Below the pieces are notes generated by a model. That model was not told the origin of the DNA, made no database searches, and saw only the letters and a list, made by a program, of their open reading frames with translations. Below, piece by piece: positions 53,381 through 61,863 of a DNA stretch of 64,000 nucleotides. The position numbers and the translations under genes are program-made. Positions within the stretch are counted from its first letter, which is position 1, and each line of letters begins with the position of its first letter. The DNA lies in contig NZ_LMGI01000002.1 in the NCBI RefSeq assembly GCF_001427105.1, forward strand, positions 413,831-477,830, given 5' to 3'. Source of the DNA: Sphingopyxis sp. Root154 (lineage in GTDB: Bacteria > Pseudomonadota > Alphaproteobacteria > Sphingomonadales > Sphingomonadaceae).

Positions 53381-54133
53381 ATGGAGCAAACGTCCTTGTC
53401 ACTGATCGAACGCGTGGGTCCGCTGCAAAAGGACGATCCCACCCCGCTGTACCTTCAGTTGCAGAAGATCCTGCGCGACGCGATCGAGGGGCAGTTGGTC
53501 AAGGCCGAAGAGGCCATCCCGACCGAACGCGACCTCGCCGAGGAATTCGATGTCTCGCGCATCACCGTGCGCAAGGCGATCGACGGGCTGGTCGCCGATG
53601 GAATCGTTGCACGGCGCCGGGGCGCGGGAACCTTCGTCACACGGCCGCGCGTCGAGAAAAGCTTCTCCAAGCTCACTTCCTTTTCGGAAGACATGGTGTC
53701 GCGCGGGCGCAAGCCGCACAGCAAGTGGATCAGCAAGACCGCGGGCGCGGTGACGCCCGAGGAAGCACTGTCGCTCGGCCTGTCGCCGGGGTCGCTCGTC
53801 TATCGCTTCCACCGCATCCGCTATGCCGACGACACGTCGATGGCGCTCGAATATGCGACGATACCGGCTTATTGCCTGCCGTCGGTCGAGACGGTCGGTG
53901 CGTCGCTCTATGAAGCGCTCGATGCGGCAGGGCACCTACCGGTCCGCGCGCTCCAGCGGCTGCGCGCGGTCGCCTTCACCGCCGAGCAAGCCGAGGTTCT
54001 GGGAATCGAGACCGGAACGCCCGGCCTGTTCATCGAGCGGCGGGGATTTCTGCCCGATGGCCGCACCGCCGAGTTCACCCAGAGCTATTATCGCGGCGAC
54101 GCCTATGACGTCGTGGCGGAGCTCAACGGGTAG
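53381..54133 (+). CDS. GntR/HutC-family regulator (NagR/NagQ-like)
   Basis: 250 residues. The N-terminal winged helix begins PLYLQLQKILRDAIEGQL and continues with IPTERDLAEEFDVSRITVRKA (given by its ends) and RRRGAGTFV. The UTRA effector domain starts near LTSFSEDMVSRGRKP and ends EFTQSYYRGDAYD. The FSEDM motif is typical of regulators of amino-sugar genes that bind GlcNAc-6-P or GlcN-6-P. Adjacent genes for GlcNAc catabolism support this. The ATG at 53381 precedes the domain by ~20 residues. Confidence 0.9.
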   Translation: MEQTSLSLIERVGPLQKDDPTPLYLQLQKILRDAIEGQLVKAEEAIPTERDLAEEFDVSRITVRKAIDGLVADGIVARRRGAGTFVTRPRVEKSFSKLTSFSEDMVSRGRKPHSKWISKTAGAVTPEEALSLGLSPGSLVYRFHRIRYADDTSMALEYATIPAYCLPSVETVGASLYEALDAAGHLPVRALQRLRAVAFTAEQAEVLGIETGTPGLFIERRGFLPDGRTAEFTQSYYRGDAYDVVAELNG

Positions 54134-54474
54134 GCCGCGTAAAAAGCCTCGACGTAGGCCCGGCCACGCCGCGCGGCGACTCGCCCGCACAACGCAAGAT
54201 CCGCGACCGGATCCTCGCGGCCTGCGCGATCTGCACAAGACCAATATCGGCCGCCATTTATTACCAATACGCTACAAGCCCGCGCGCCCTCGCGGCCGGT
54301 CAGCAGCCCTGAAAATACGATCGGGGATGACTACAGGCGCTGAAAATGGTGCGCCACAAGGCTTGGACGGTCAAAATCCGGTCGCACCGAACATATATCT
54401 TGATGGGATATATATAACCTATATAGTACCAATATATCGAGAGGCCTCACAGACCGACCGGGAGACAAGATTCT
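54134..54474. other. AT-rich intergenic leader before the GlcNAc operon
   Basis: 341 bp without a supportable gene. The part from ~54385 to 54440 is strikingly A/T-rich (GATATATATAACCTATATAG) against a GC-rich background and is the probable promoter of the deaminase-nagA-PTS operon. Three ACCAAT half-sites occur at 54240-54245, 54263-54268 and 54428-54433, matching those upstream of gntR. No clear terminator for gntR was found. Confidence 0.5.
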
Positions 54475-55512
54475 ATGACGCCGAACGCCGCATCGGACGG
54501 ACGACAGACGCTGATGAAGCAGGAAGCAGGCGAAGCAGCGGTCGGCGTCGCAATGATGCTGGAGGCGAATCGCGACGCCTTCGCCGCGATCGCCCGGCGC
54601 CTGCGCGCCTCACCCCCCGCAGCGGTCGTCACCTGCGCGCGCGGATCGTCGGATCATGCGGCGACCTATGCCAAATATCTGATCGAAACGATGACGGGGA
54701 CACCGACCGCGTCGGCGGCGCTGTCGATCGCGTCGCTCTATGACGCCCCCGCGGTCACGGGAAACCGACTGTGCCTTGCCATTTCACAGTCGGGAAAAAG
54801 CCCCGACCTGCTCGCTGCGGTCGAACAGCAGCGCGACGCGGGCGCCTTTGTCGTCGTGCTGGTCAATGCCGAAGGCTCGCCGCTCGCAGCCCTCGCCGAC
54901 GTCGTGATCCCGCTGTTCGCCGGGGTCGAACGGTCGGTGGCTGCAACCAAATCCTATATCGCCTCGCTCGCCGCGATCGCCGCACTCGTCGCGGCCTGGT
55001 CGGAGGACGCGGCGCTCGAAAACGCGCTGACCGCCCTGCCCGGCCAACTTGCGGAGGCGTTCGCGCTCGACTGGTCGCCCGCGGTCGGCGCCTTTCGGGG
55101 TGCCACGAACCTGTTCGTTCTCGGGCGCGGCTATGGCCTTGGCGTGGCGCAGGAGGCGGCGCTCAAATTCAAGGAAACCTCGGGACTCCACGCCGAAAGT
55201 TTCAGCGCCGCCGAGGTGCGCCACGGCCCGATGGCGATCGTCGGGGATGCCTTTCATATCCTCGCGCTGGGCGGCACCGACCGCGCGGCCGCCGGTGTTC
55301 GCGAGGTCGCCGACGAGTTCCGCGAGCGTGGCGCCACCGTCTTGCTCGCCGATCCCGCGGGCGGCGACCTGCCCGCCATCGCGGCGCATCCGGTGATCGA
55401 ACCGATCCTGATGATCCAGAGCTTTTATCGCATGGCGAGCGCGCTGGCGCTGGCGCGGGGCCATAACCCCGACTCGCCTCCGCATCTCAACAAGGTTACC
55501 GAGACTTTATGA
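54475..55512 (+). CDS. SIS-domain glucosamine-6-phosphate deaminase-like protein (NagB-II/AgaS type)
   Basis: 345 residues containing two SIS domains, the isomerase half of GlmS without the glutaminase half. Motifs: CARGSSDHAATYAKYL, ISQSGKSPDLL, RGYGLGVAQEAALKFKE, AEVRHGPMAIV and the C-terminal DSPPHLNKVTETL. Such stand-alone proteins in nag operons deaminate GlcN-6-P to Fru-6-P (NagB-II) and replace classical NagB, which is absent here. The ATG follows GGGAG by ten bases. The stop overlaps nagA (ATGA). Confidence 0.88.
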   Translation: MTPNAASDGRQTLMKQEAGEAAVGVAMMLEANRDAFAAIARRLRASPPAAVVTCARGSSDHAATYAKYLIETMTGTPTASAALSIASLYDAPAVTGNRLCLAISQSGKSPDLLAAVEQQRDAGAFVVVLVNAEGSPLAALADVVIPLFAGVERSVAATKSYIASLAAIAALVAAWSEDAALENALTALPGQLAEAFALDWSPAVGAFRGATNLFVLGRGYGLGVAQEAALKFKETSGLHAESFSAAEVRHGPMAIVGDAFHILALGGTDRAAAGVREVADEFRERGATVLLADPAGGDLPAIAAHPVIEPILMIQSFYRMASALALARGHNPDSPPHLNKVTETL

Positions 55513-56675
55513 TCTTTCGTTTCCATAACGGCCGGGTCGCACTGCCGGGCGGTGTCGTTGGCGCGGTGGACATCGCCGTCGCCGACGGCACCGTGACCGC
55601 CGTCACACCCGCGACCGACACCTCCACAGACCGGGAGATCGATCTGGACGGCGGCTGGCTGCTCCCCGGCTTCGTCGACACGCAGGTCAATGGCGGCGGC
55701 GGGGTGCTGTTCAACGACCAGGTCGATGTCGAGGCGATCGCGGCGATCGGCGCGGCGCATGCGCGCTATGGCACCACCGCCTTCCTTCCGACGCTGATCA
55801 GCGACACGCCGGCGCAGATCGCCGCCGCGCTCGCCGCGGTCGATGCCGCGATCGAGCAAGGGGTGCCGGGGGTCGTCGGCATCCATATCGAAGGCCCGTT
55901 CATCAACGAGGTGAAGCGCGGCATCCACGAGGCGCATCGTATCCGCCGCCTCGACGACGCCATCCTTGCGACGCTCACCGCGCCGCACCGCGGGCGCGTG
56001 ATACTGACGCTGGCGCCCGAACTGTGCGACGAGGACGACATCCGCACCCTCGTCCGCCACGGTGTAATCGTCAGCGCGGGGCACAGCGACGCCACCTATG
56101 ACGAGGCGCAGCGCGCGATCGGCGCGGGGCTCTCCGGCTTCACCCATTTGTTCAACGCCATGTCGCCGCTGCATCACCGCAATCCAGGTGCGGTCGGCGC
56201 GGCGTTCGATTCGGATACTTATTGCGGGCTGATCGTCGATGACGTTCATCTGCACCCCGCGGTCGTGCGGCTGGCGGTCCATGCAAAGGGCACGGACCGG
56301 ATCATGCTGGTCACCGATGCGATGCCGAGCGTCGGCACCGATGTCAGCGAATTCACGCTGCAGGGCAAACGCATCGCGGTGAAGGACGGCGTCTGCATTT
56401 TCGAGGACGGCACGCTCGCGGGCACGCACCTCGACATGGCGTCGGCGCTGCGCAAGACGGTGGAGGTTACGGGCCTTTCCGTCCCCGAGGTGTCGACAAT
56501 GGCGAGCGCGACGCCTGCCGATTTTCTGTCGCTCCAAGACAGTATCGGCGCAATCGCGCCGGGGCAGCGCGCCGATTGGGTATGGCTGAGTGCCGAACTC
56601 GCGCCGCGCGCAACATGGATCGCCGGGCGCGTTGTTCCAGACACCACATCGGACCTTGTCCACGCCGCACAATGA
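55509..56675 (+). CDS. nagA: N-acetylglucosamine-6-phosphate deacetylase
   Basis: 388 residues, standard NagA. It removes acetate from GlcNAc-6-P in the cytosol. Metal/active-site motifs: GIHIEGPFIN, VSAGHSDATYDEA, FTHLFNAMSPLHHRNPGAVG and MLVTDAMPSVGTD with the catalytic Asp. It lies between the deaminase and PTS genes, which completes GlcNAc-6-P to Fru-6-P conversion. The start is coupled to the upstream gene by 4 bp. Confidence 0.96.
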   Translation: MIFRFHNGRVALPGGVVGAVDIAVADGTVTAVTPATDTSTDREIDLDGGWLLPGFVDTQVNGGGGVLFNDQVDVEAIAAIGAAHARYGTTAFLPTLISDTPAQIAAALAAVDAAIEQGVPGVVGIHIEGPFINEVKRGIHEAHRIRRLDDAILATLTAPHRGRVILTLAPELCDEDDIRTLVRHGVIVSAGHSDATYDEAQRAIGAGLSGFTHLFNAMSPLHHRNPGAVGAAFDSDTYCGLIVDDVHLHPAVVRLAVHAKGTDRIMLVTDAMPSVGTDVSEFTLQGKRIAVKDGVCIFEDGTLAGTHLDMASALRKTVEVTGLSVPEVSTMASATPADFLSLQDSIGAIAPGQRADWVWLSAELAPRATWIAGRVVPDTTSDLVHAAQ

Positions 56676-56724
56676 TAAACAAGCCGCATGACAATAAGCG
56701 GCGGAAGTTTTGGGGATTAAATCG

Positions 56725-59214
56725 ATGAGCTTGATCATCACCTCTCCGCTCAGAGGATGGGCGACGACGCTGGACAGCGTTCCCGACCCCGTCTTTGCCC
56801 AGCGCATGATGGGCGACGGCGTCGCGATTCAGCCGCTCGGCGATACCGTCGTCGCGCCGTTCGACGGCGAGGTGGTGACGCTCCACGACGCGGGCCATGC
56901 GATTTCGCTGCGCAGCGCCGAGGGCGCCGAGGTGCTGGTCCATATCGGGCTCGATACGGTGATGCTGAAGGGCGAAGGCTTCACCGCGCTCGTCGCGGTC
57001 GGGCAGACGGTGTCGCGCGGCGATCCGCTGATCCGCTTCGATCTCGACGCCGTCGCGCTCGCCGCCACCAGCCTGATTACCCCGGTGATCGTCACCAATG
57101 CCGAGGCTTTTGCGATCAGCCGCCGCACCGTCGATTGCACGATCGGCGCTTGCGAAGCGCTGATGACATTGGTCCCGGTGCAGGCCGAGGCGCGCCGCCG
57201 GTCGGATGACGGCACGGTGGTCGAACAGGCGGTGACGCTGTCGCTGCCGCACGGCATCCACGCGCGCCCTGCGGCACGGATCGGGGAGACGGCACGGCGG
57301 TTCGAGGCCGACGTGCATCTGCTGAACGGCGATAAGCGCGGCGATGCGCGCAGCACCGTGGCGCTGCTCGCGCTCGGTACAGGCTTTGGCGATGACGTCA
57401 TCGTGCAGACGCGCGGCGACGATGCCGAGGCGGCGCTTGCGGCCATCGTGGCGCTACTGGCGACCGACATGGGCGAAGGCGCGCCCGCAGCGACATCGGT
57501 CCTGCCGACCAACGAGCAGGTTCTGCGCGCAGGACAGATCGGGGGCGTCGTTGCCTCTCCCGGGCTCGCGATGGGGCCGGCGGCGCGGTTGCGGCAGGCC
57601 GAGATTGCGGTCTCGCGCGATGGCGCCGGCGCGGTGGAGGAGCGCGCCGCGCTGCTTGCGGCACGGGGCGACGTTCGCGGCCGGATCGCGGCGCGCGCCG
57701 ACAGCGCGGACGGGAGCGTCGCGGCGGTCATGCATGCGCATCTGGCGCTGATCGACGATCCCGAACTGCTTGCGGTCGCCGAGAAACGCATCGCCGAGGG
57801 ACGCAGCGCCGGCTTTGCGTGGCGCGGCGCGATACACGACCAGGTCGATGCGATCCGCGCGACGGGCAACGCGCATCTGATCGAACGCATCGACGACCTG
57901 ATCGATATTGAGCGCCAATTGCTGTCGACGCTGACCGGCACGCCGCTCGACGGCAACGCCGTTCCGGCCGGGGCGATCATGGTTGCCGATGATTTGTTGC
58001 CGTCACAGCTTGTGGCGCTAGCTGCCACGAAACCCTCCGGCATCTGCCTCGCGCGCGGCGGCCCGACATCGCATGTCGCGATCCTCTGCGCGGGCATGGG
58101 CCTTCCCGCACTCGTCGCGATGGGCGACGCGCTCGACGCGGTTGCGGACGGCGCGCCGCTGTTGCTCGACGCCGAGATGGGCCACCTTACGGTCGCCCCC
58201 TCGCCCGCCGATAGCGAGGCCTTCACAGCGCGCCTCGCCAGGCGCGATGCACGGCGCGAGGCGGCTCGGGCGGCGGCAAGGGAAGCCTGCCAAACCGGCG
58301 ACGGCACGCGCATCGAAATCTTCGCCAATATCGGCACGGTCGAGGACGCCGCACTCGCCGCCGAACAGGGCGCCGAGGGATCGGGGCTCGTCCGTAGCGA
58401 ATTCCTTTTCCTCGATCGCGACACCGCGCCGTCGGAAGATGAGCAGCACGCCGCCTATCAGGGGATCACCGACGCGCTGGCGGGCAAGCCCGTGATCATC
58501 CGCCTGCTCGACATCGGCGGCGACAAGCCCGCCGCCTATATCCCGATCGCGCACGAGGAAAATCCGGCGCTCGGCCAGCGCGGCATCCGCGTCGCGCTCG
58601 CGAACCCAGAACTGCTCGAAACGCAGCTTCGCGCCATCCTGCGCGTCGAGCCCGTCGGCCAGTGCAAGATCATGATTCCGATGGTCGCGAACCTCGATGA
58701 GCTGCGGCAAGTCCGCGCACTCGTCGACCGGCTGCGCGGCGAGATGGGGATCGCGACACCGGTCGAAGTTGGTGTGATGGTCGAAACGCCGGCGGCGGCA
58801 ATGACCGCCGACCTGCTTGCCGCCGAGGCCGATTTCCTGTCGATCGGCACCAATGACCTCACCCAATATGTGCTCGCGATGGACCGCGGCAATCCGGCGG
58901 TCGCCGCCGGGGTCGACGCGCTGCACCCCGCGGTTCTGCGCATGATCGGCGAAACCTGCCGCCTCGCCAGCGCGCGCGGGCGCTGGGTCGGCGTGTGCGG
59001 CGGGCTCGCGTCCGATCCTGCCGCGCTGCCGATCCTGGTCGGGCTTGGCGTCACCGAACTCTCGGTGGTCCCCGATTTCGTCGCCGAGGCGAAACAGATT
59101 GTGCGCGGCCTGACCCTGATCGAAGCGCGCGCGCATGCCGAGCTCGCGCTGCAATGCAAGTCGGCAGCCGAGGTTCGCGCGCTCGCCCGCGCATTCGAGG
59201 AGACACGGCGATGA
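56725..59214 (+). CDS. PTS EIIA(Glc-type)-HPr-Enzyme I fusion protein
   Basis: 829 residues combining three phosphotransfer proteins. Residues ~1-150 are EIIA of the glucose/GlcNAc type with phospho-His73 in VLVHIGLDT. Residues ~165-245 are HPr with His179 in GIHARPA. Residues ~270-829 are Enzyme I, phospho-His450 in GGPTSHVAI and PEP-binding LSIGTNDLTQY. A phosphate from PEP thus passes EI to HPr to EIIA in one chain and on to NagE. The ATG with GGGGA eight bases upstream is used; an in-frame TTG lies at 56710. The gap to nagA is 49 bp, and the stop overlaps nagE by 4 bp. Confidence 0.95.
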   Translation: MSLIITSPLRGWATTLDSVPDPVFAQRMMGDGVAIQPLGDTVVAPFDGEVVTLHDAGHAISLRSAEGAEVLVHIGLDTVMLKGEGFTALVAVGQTVSRGDPLIRFDLDAVALAATSLITPVIVTNAEAFAISRRTVDCTIGACEALMTLVPVQAEARRRSDDGTVVEQAVTLSLPHGIHARPAARIGETARRFEADVHLLNGDKRGDARSTVALLALGTGFGDDVIVQTRGDDAEAALAAIVALLATDMGEGAPAATSVLPTNEQVLRAGQIGGVVASPGLAMGPAARLRQAEIAVSRDGAGAVEERAALLAARGDVRGRIAARADSADGSVAAVMHAHLALIDDPELLAVAEKRIAEGRSAGFAWRGAIHDQVDAIRATGNAHLIERIDDLIDIERQLLSTLTGTPLDGNAVPAGAIMVADDLLPSQLVALAATKPSGICLARGGPTSHVAILCAGMGLPALVAMGDALDAVADGAPLLLDAEMGHLTVAPSPADSEAFTARLARRDARREAARAAAREACQTGDGTRIEIFANIGTVEDAALAAEQGAEGSGLVRSEFLFLDRDTAPSEDEQHAAYQGITDALAGKPVIIRLLDIGGDKPAAYIPIAHEENPALGQRGIRVALANPELLETQLRAILRVEPVGQCKIMIPMVANLDELRQVRALVDRLRGEMGIATPVEVGVMVETPAAAMTADLLAAEADFLSIGTNDLTQYVLAMDRGNPAVAAGVDALHPAVLRMIGETCRLASARGRWVGVCGGLASDPAALPILVGLGVTELSVVPDFVAEAKQIVRGLTLIEARAHAELALQCKSAAEVRALARAFEETRR

Positions 59215-60893
59215 GAAAGATGCTCGAAACGCTCCAGCCGCTCGGCCGCGCACTGATGCTGCCGATCGCAGTGCTGCCGATCGCGGGTCTGCTGCTGCGC
59301 ATCGGCCAGCCCGACCTGCTCGATATCGCCTTCATCTCGGCAGCGGGCGCCGCGATCTTCGAAAATCTCGGCATCCTCTTTGCGATCGGCGTCGCGGTCG
59401 GCTTTGCGCGCGACGGCAATGGCGCCGCGGCGCTCGCGGGCGTGGTCTGCTACCTCGTCACGACCACCGGCGCTCAGACCTTTCTCACCGCGCCGCCCGA
59501 TATTGGTGCGGGACTGCCCGAGGCGGCGGCGGCGCTCGCCGCGAAGAATTGGGCGCTGACCCAGATCGACAAGCTCGAAGTACCCATAGGCATATTGTCC
59601 GGCCTCATCGGCGGCAATTTCTACAACCGTTTCGCAACGATCGCGCTCCCCGAATATCTCGCCTTCTTCGGCGGCCGGCGCTTTGTTCCGATCGCCAGCG
59701 GGGTCGCGGGGCTGCTGCTCGCCGCCGTCATCGGCTATGGCTATGCGCATATCAGCGGCGCGATCGATACCGCGAGCCGCACCGTGGTCGAGAGCGGCAG
59801 CGCCGGCCTCTTCGTCTACGGTGCGCTCAACCGGCTGCTGATCGTCACCGGGCTCCATCATATCATCAACAACGCCGCCTGGTTTCTGGTCGGCGATTTC
59901 GCGGGCGCGACGGGCGACCTGCGGCGCTTCTTTGCGGGCGATCCCAATGCGGGCGCGTTCATGTCGGGCTTTTTCCCGGTGATGATGTTCGGCCTGCCCG
60001 CCGCGTGCCTCGCCATGTATCACGAGGCGCGGCCCGAGCGGCGTAAGGCGGTCGGAGGCATGCTCTTCAGCCTCGCCTTCACGAGCTTTCTGACCGGCGT
60101 TACCGAGCCGATCGAGTTCACCTTCATGTTCGTCGCGCCGCTGCTTTATGCGATCCACGCGCTGCTGACCGGCGTCTCGATGGCGCTGATGAACGCGCTC
60201 GACGTCAAGCTCGGTTTCGGCTTCTCGGCCGGGCTGTTCGACTATTTGCTGAACTTCAGCCTCGCGACGCGGCCGTGGATGCTGCTGCCCATCGGCGCCG
60301 TTTATGCCGCGCTCTATTACGGTCTGTTCCGCTTCTTCATCCGCCGCTTCGACCTCGCGACGCCGGGACGCGAAAAGGGTGTCGTCGCCGAAACCGCGAC
60401 GGCATCGGCGGGCGGGGCGCGGGGCGGAGCGTTTGTCGCGGCGCTCGGCGGCGCCGCCAATCTGGTCAGCGTCGATGCCTGCACCACGCGCCTGCGCCTG
60501 ATCGTCGCCGACCAGCAGGCCATCGACGACGATGCGCTCACCGCACTTGGCGCACGCGGTATCATCCGCCCCTCCGAAAAGGCCGCCCAAGTCGTGCTGG
60601 GCCCCATCGCCGATCTGGTCGCCGAGGAAATCCGCGGCGCGCTGGCGTGGAGCGGCGCGGCTGCGGCGGCTACGCTGACCCCGGTGATAGCCGGCGGCAC
60701 CGACGCCTCGGGGCTCCCGGCGGAAATCGTCGGCGCGCTCGGCGGCGATGCCAATGTCCGCACTGTTCACGCGCTTCACGGCCGCTTCCGGGTCGAACTC
60801 GCCGATGCGGGGCGCGTCGACGAGGGCGCGCTCGCCCGGATCACGCACGGGATCGTCCGCCCGCGACCCGACATCTGTCACATCCTGCTATGA
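59211..60893 (+). CDS. nagE: PTS N-acetylglucosamine transporter EIIC-EIIB with degenerate second EIIB
   Basis: 560 residues. EIIC (~1-380) has about ten membrane helices with LQPLGRALMLPIAVLP, HHIINNAAWF and TGVTEPIEFTFMFVAP, typical of the Glc/GlcNAc family. EIIB (~405-485) carries the phospho-cysteine Cys424 in DACTTRLRL. A second EIIB-like unit (~505-560) aligns the same way but reads VHALHGRFRV, with Leu522 where the cysteine should be, so it cannot be phosphorylated there. EIIA is supplied by the fused protein encoded just upstream. It imports GlcNAc as GlcNAc-6-P. Confidence 0.94.
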   Translation: MRKMLETLQPLGRALMLPIAVLPIAGLLLRIGQPDLLDIAFISAAGAAIFENLGILFAIGVAVGFARDGNGAAALAGVVCYLVTTTGAQTFLTAPPDIGAGLPEAAAALAAKNWALTQIDKLEVPIGILSGLIGGNFYNRFATIALPEYLAFFGGRRFVPIASGVAGLLLAAVIGYGYAHISGAIDTASRTVVESGSAGLFVYGALNRLLIVTGLHHIINNAAWFLVGDFAGATGDLRRFFAGDPNAGAFMSGFFPVMMFGLPAACLAMYHEARPERRKAVGGMLFSLAFTSFLTGVTEPIEFTFMFVAPLLYAIHALLTGVSMALMNALDVKLGFGFSAGLFDYLLNFSLATRPWMLLPIGAVYAALYYGLFRFFIRRFDLATPGREKGVVAETATASAGGARGGAFVAALGGAANLVSVDACTTRLRLIVADQQAIDDDALTALGARGIIRPSEKAAQVVLGPIADLVAEEIRGALAWSGAAAAATLTPVIAGGTDASGLPAEIVGALGGDANVRTVHALHGRFRVELADAGRVDEGALARITHGIVRPRPDICHILL

Positions 60894-60922
60894 TACAGGG
60901 CGGGCGCCTTCTCGTCCCACGG

Positions 60923-61339
60923 CTAATCCCAGTCGAGCGCGCCCTTTTTCCATTCGTAAATGAACCCGATCGTCAAAATGCCCAGAAAGACCATCATGGC
61001 GCCCCACGCCTCCCAACCGAGGTCGAGCACGACGACGGCCCATGGAAAGAGGAAGGCGGCCTCGAGGTCGAAAATGATGAACAGGATCGCGACAAGATAG
61101 AAACGGACGTCGAACGGCTTGCGCGGCGCCTCGAAGGCCGGAAAACCGCACTCATATTCCGAAAGCTTCTCGCTGTCCGGGGCAGAGGTTCCGGTGAAGC
61201 GCGACACCGCTATCGGCAGGAAGACGAACAAAAGCGACAGCGCCAGCGCGACGCCCATAAAAATCAGGATCGGAAGATATTCGATCAACAGCGCGGGTGA
61301 CGATCCCACATTCACACCGGACACGGATTTGGACAGCAC
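60923..61339 (-). CDS. nuoA: NADH-quinone oxidoreductase subunit A (solitary)
   Basis: 138 residues with three membrane helices, matching Nuo[20 protein letters not shown], the loop [37 protein letters not shown] (ends given only; it carries the conserved Cys and acidic residues), and a final helix. Complex I subunit A sits in the inner membrane near the quinone site. It starts at GTG with AAGGAGG five bases before it. No nuoB-N follows: the next gene downstream is the convergent nagE. The gene is preceded by a structured leader also found before gdx. Confidence 0.93.
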   Translation of the reverse strand: MLSKSVSGVNVGSSPALLIEYLPILIFMGVALALSLLFVFLPIAVSRFTGTSAPDSEKLSEYECGFPAFEAPRKPFDVRFYLVAILFIIFDLEAAFLFPWAVVVLDLGWEAWGAMMVFLGILTIGFIYEWKKGALDWD

Positions 61340-61344
61340 GGCGG

Positions 61345-61435
61345 CCTCCTTTGGAAGTCGCCGGGCCGTCCCGGACCTGATGCCGGCGCATCGCCCCTGC
61401 GACAGGGCCGGATCCGCCGGGGAGGACGTGGCCTC
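61345..61435 (-). ncRNA. Structured RNA leader, copy 2 (before nuoA)
   Basis: Minus-strand element running from GAGGCCACGTCCTC (61435-61422) through a variable GC-rich hairpin to GTCCGGGACGGCCCGGC (61376-61360) and then the AAGGAGG ribosome site of nuoA (61351-61345). The first and third blocks are identical, 14 and 17 bases, to those of copy 1 before gdx. CCGGG-ACGG-CCCGG is a perfect hairpin with an ACGG loop. TCC and GGC just upstream can pair with GGA and GCC around the ribosome site, suggesting translational control. The class is unidentified. Confidence 0.6.
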
Positions 61436-61454
61436 GCTTGTCAGGACGCACTGG

Positions 61455-61775
61455 TCAGGCGGGCGCGGACAGCTTCATCATCACCAGTCCGCTGACGATC
61501 AGCAACGCGGCGGTAATCCGCATCGCATTCGCCTGTTCGCCGAGGATGAAGATGCCGACCAGGAACGCCCCGACCGCGCCGATCCCTGTCCAGATCGTAT
61601 AGGCGGTGCCGAGCGGCAGCGATTTCATCGACAGCGACAGCAAGGCGAAGCTCACGATCATTGCGACGAGCGTGATCGCCGTCGGTGCAGGCCGCGTGAA
61701 GCCATCCGATTGCTTCATCGCAAACGCCCATATGATTTCGAAAATTCCGGCAATCGTCAAATATATCCAGGCCAT
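61455..61775 (-). CDS. gdx: Guanidinium exporter Gdx (SugE), SMR family
   Basis: 106 residues with four membrane helices; SMR proteins work as dual-topology dimers. The N-terminus [18 protein letters not shown] holds the essential Glu13. [21 protein letters not shown] is the Gdx/SugE signature that separates guanidinium exporters from multidrug EmrE. The ATG is preceded by AAGGAGG at five bases. The leader upstream and the tRNA-Trp gene lie on the same strand, and copy 2 of the leader follows 20 bp after the stop, so the genes may share one transcript. Confidence 0.92.
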   Translation of the reverse strand: MAWIYLTIAGIFEIIWAFAMKQSDGFTRPAPTAITLVAMIVSFALLSLSMKSLPLGTAYTIWTGIGAVGAFLVGIFILGEQANAMRITAALLIVSGLVMMKLSAPA

Positions 61776-61780
61776 GACAG

Positions 61781-61851
61781 CCTCCTTCAAAGGCTGCCGG
61801 GCCGTCCCGGACTTGCAAGCCTGCGCGCAGCGCAGGCGAGGACGTGGCCTC
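61781..61851 (-). ncRNA. Structured RNA leader, copy 1 (before gdx), guanidine-II-like candidate
   Basis: Minus-strand element: GAGGCCACGTCCTC (61851-61838), an 8-bp hairpin GCCTGCGC-TGC-GCGCAGGC, GTCCGGGACGGCCCGGC (61812-61796), then CAGCCT...AGGCTG enclosing the ribosome site AAGGAGG (61787-61781). Hairpin 2 has an ACGG tetraloop and hairpin 1 has ACGU inside a six-base loop. Mini-ykkC (guanidine-II) riboswitches consist of two ACGR-loop hairpins before gdx genes, so this may be a diverged member. Hairpin 1 does not fit the strict consensus, hence the moderate confidence. Confidence 0.55.
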
Positions 61852-61863
61852 TTTTTGGCGACC

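Noticed and set aside
58536..60881. 781-codon minus-strand frame opposite the PTS genes
   Set aside because: Antisense shadow of NagE and Enzyme I; no domain pattern.
61340..61445. Guanidine-I (long ykkC) or guanidine-III riboswitch for the leaders
   Set aside because: The characteristic core sequences of those classes were not seen; only an ACGR-loop hairpin similar to guanidine-II is present.
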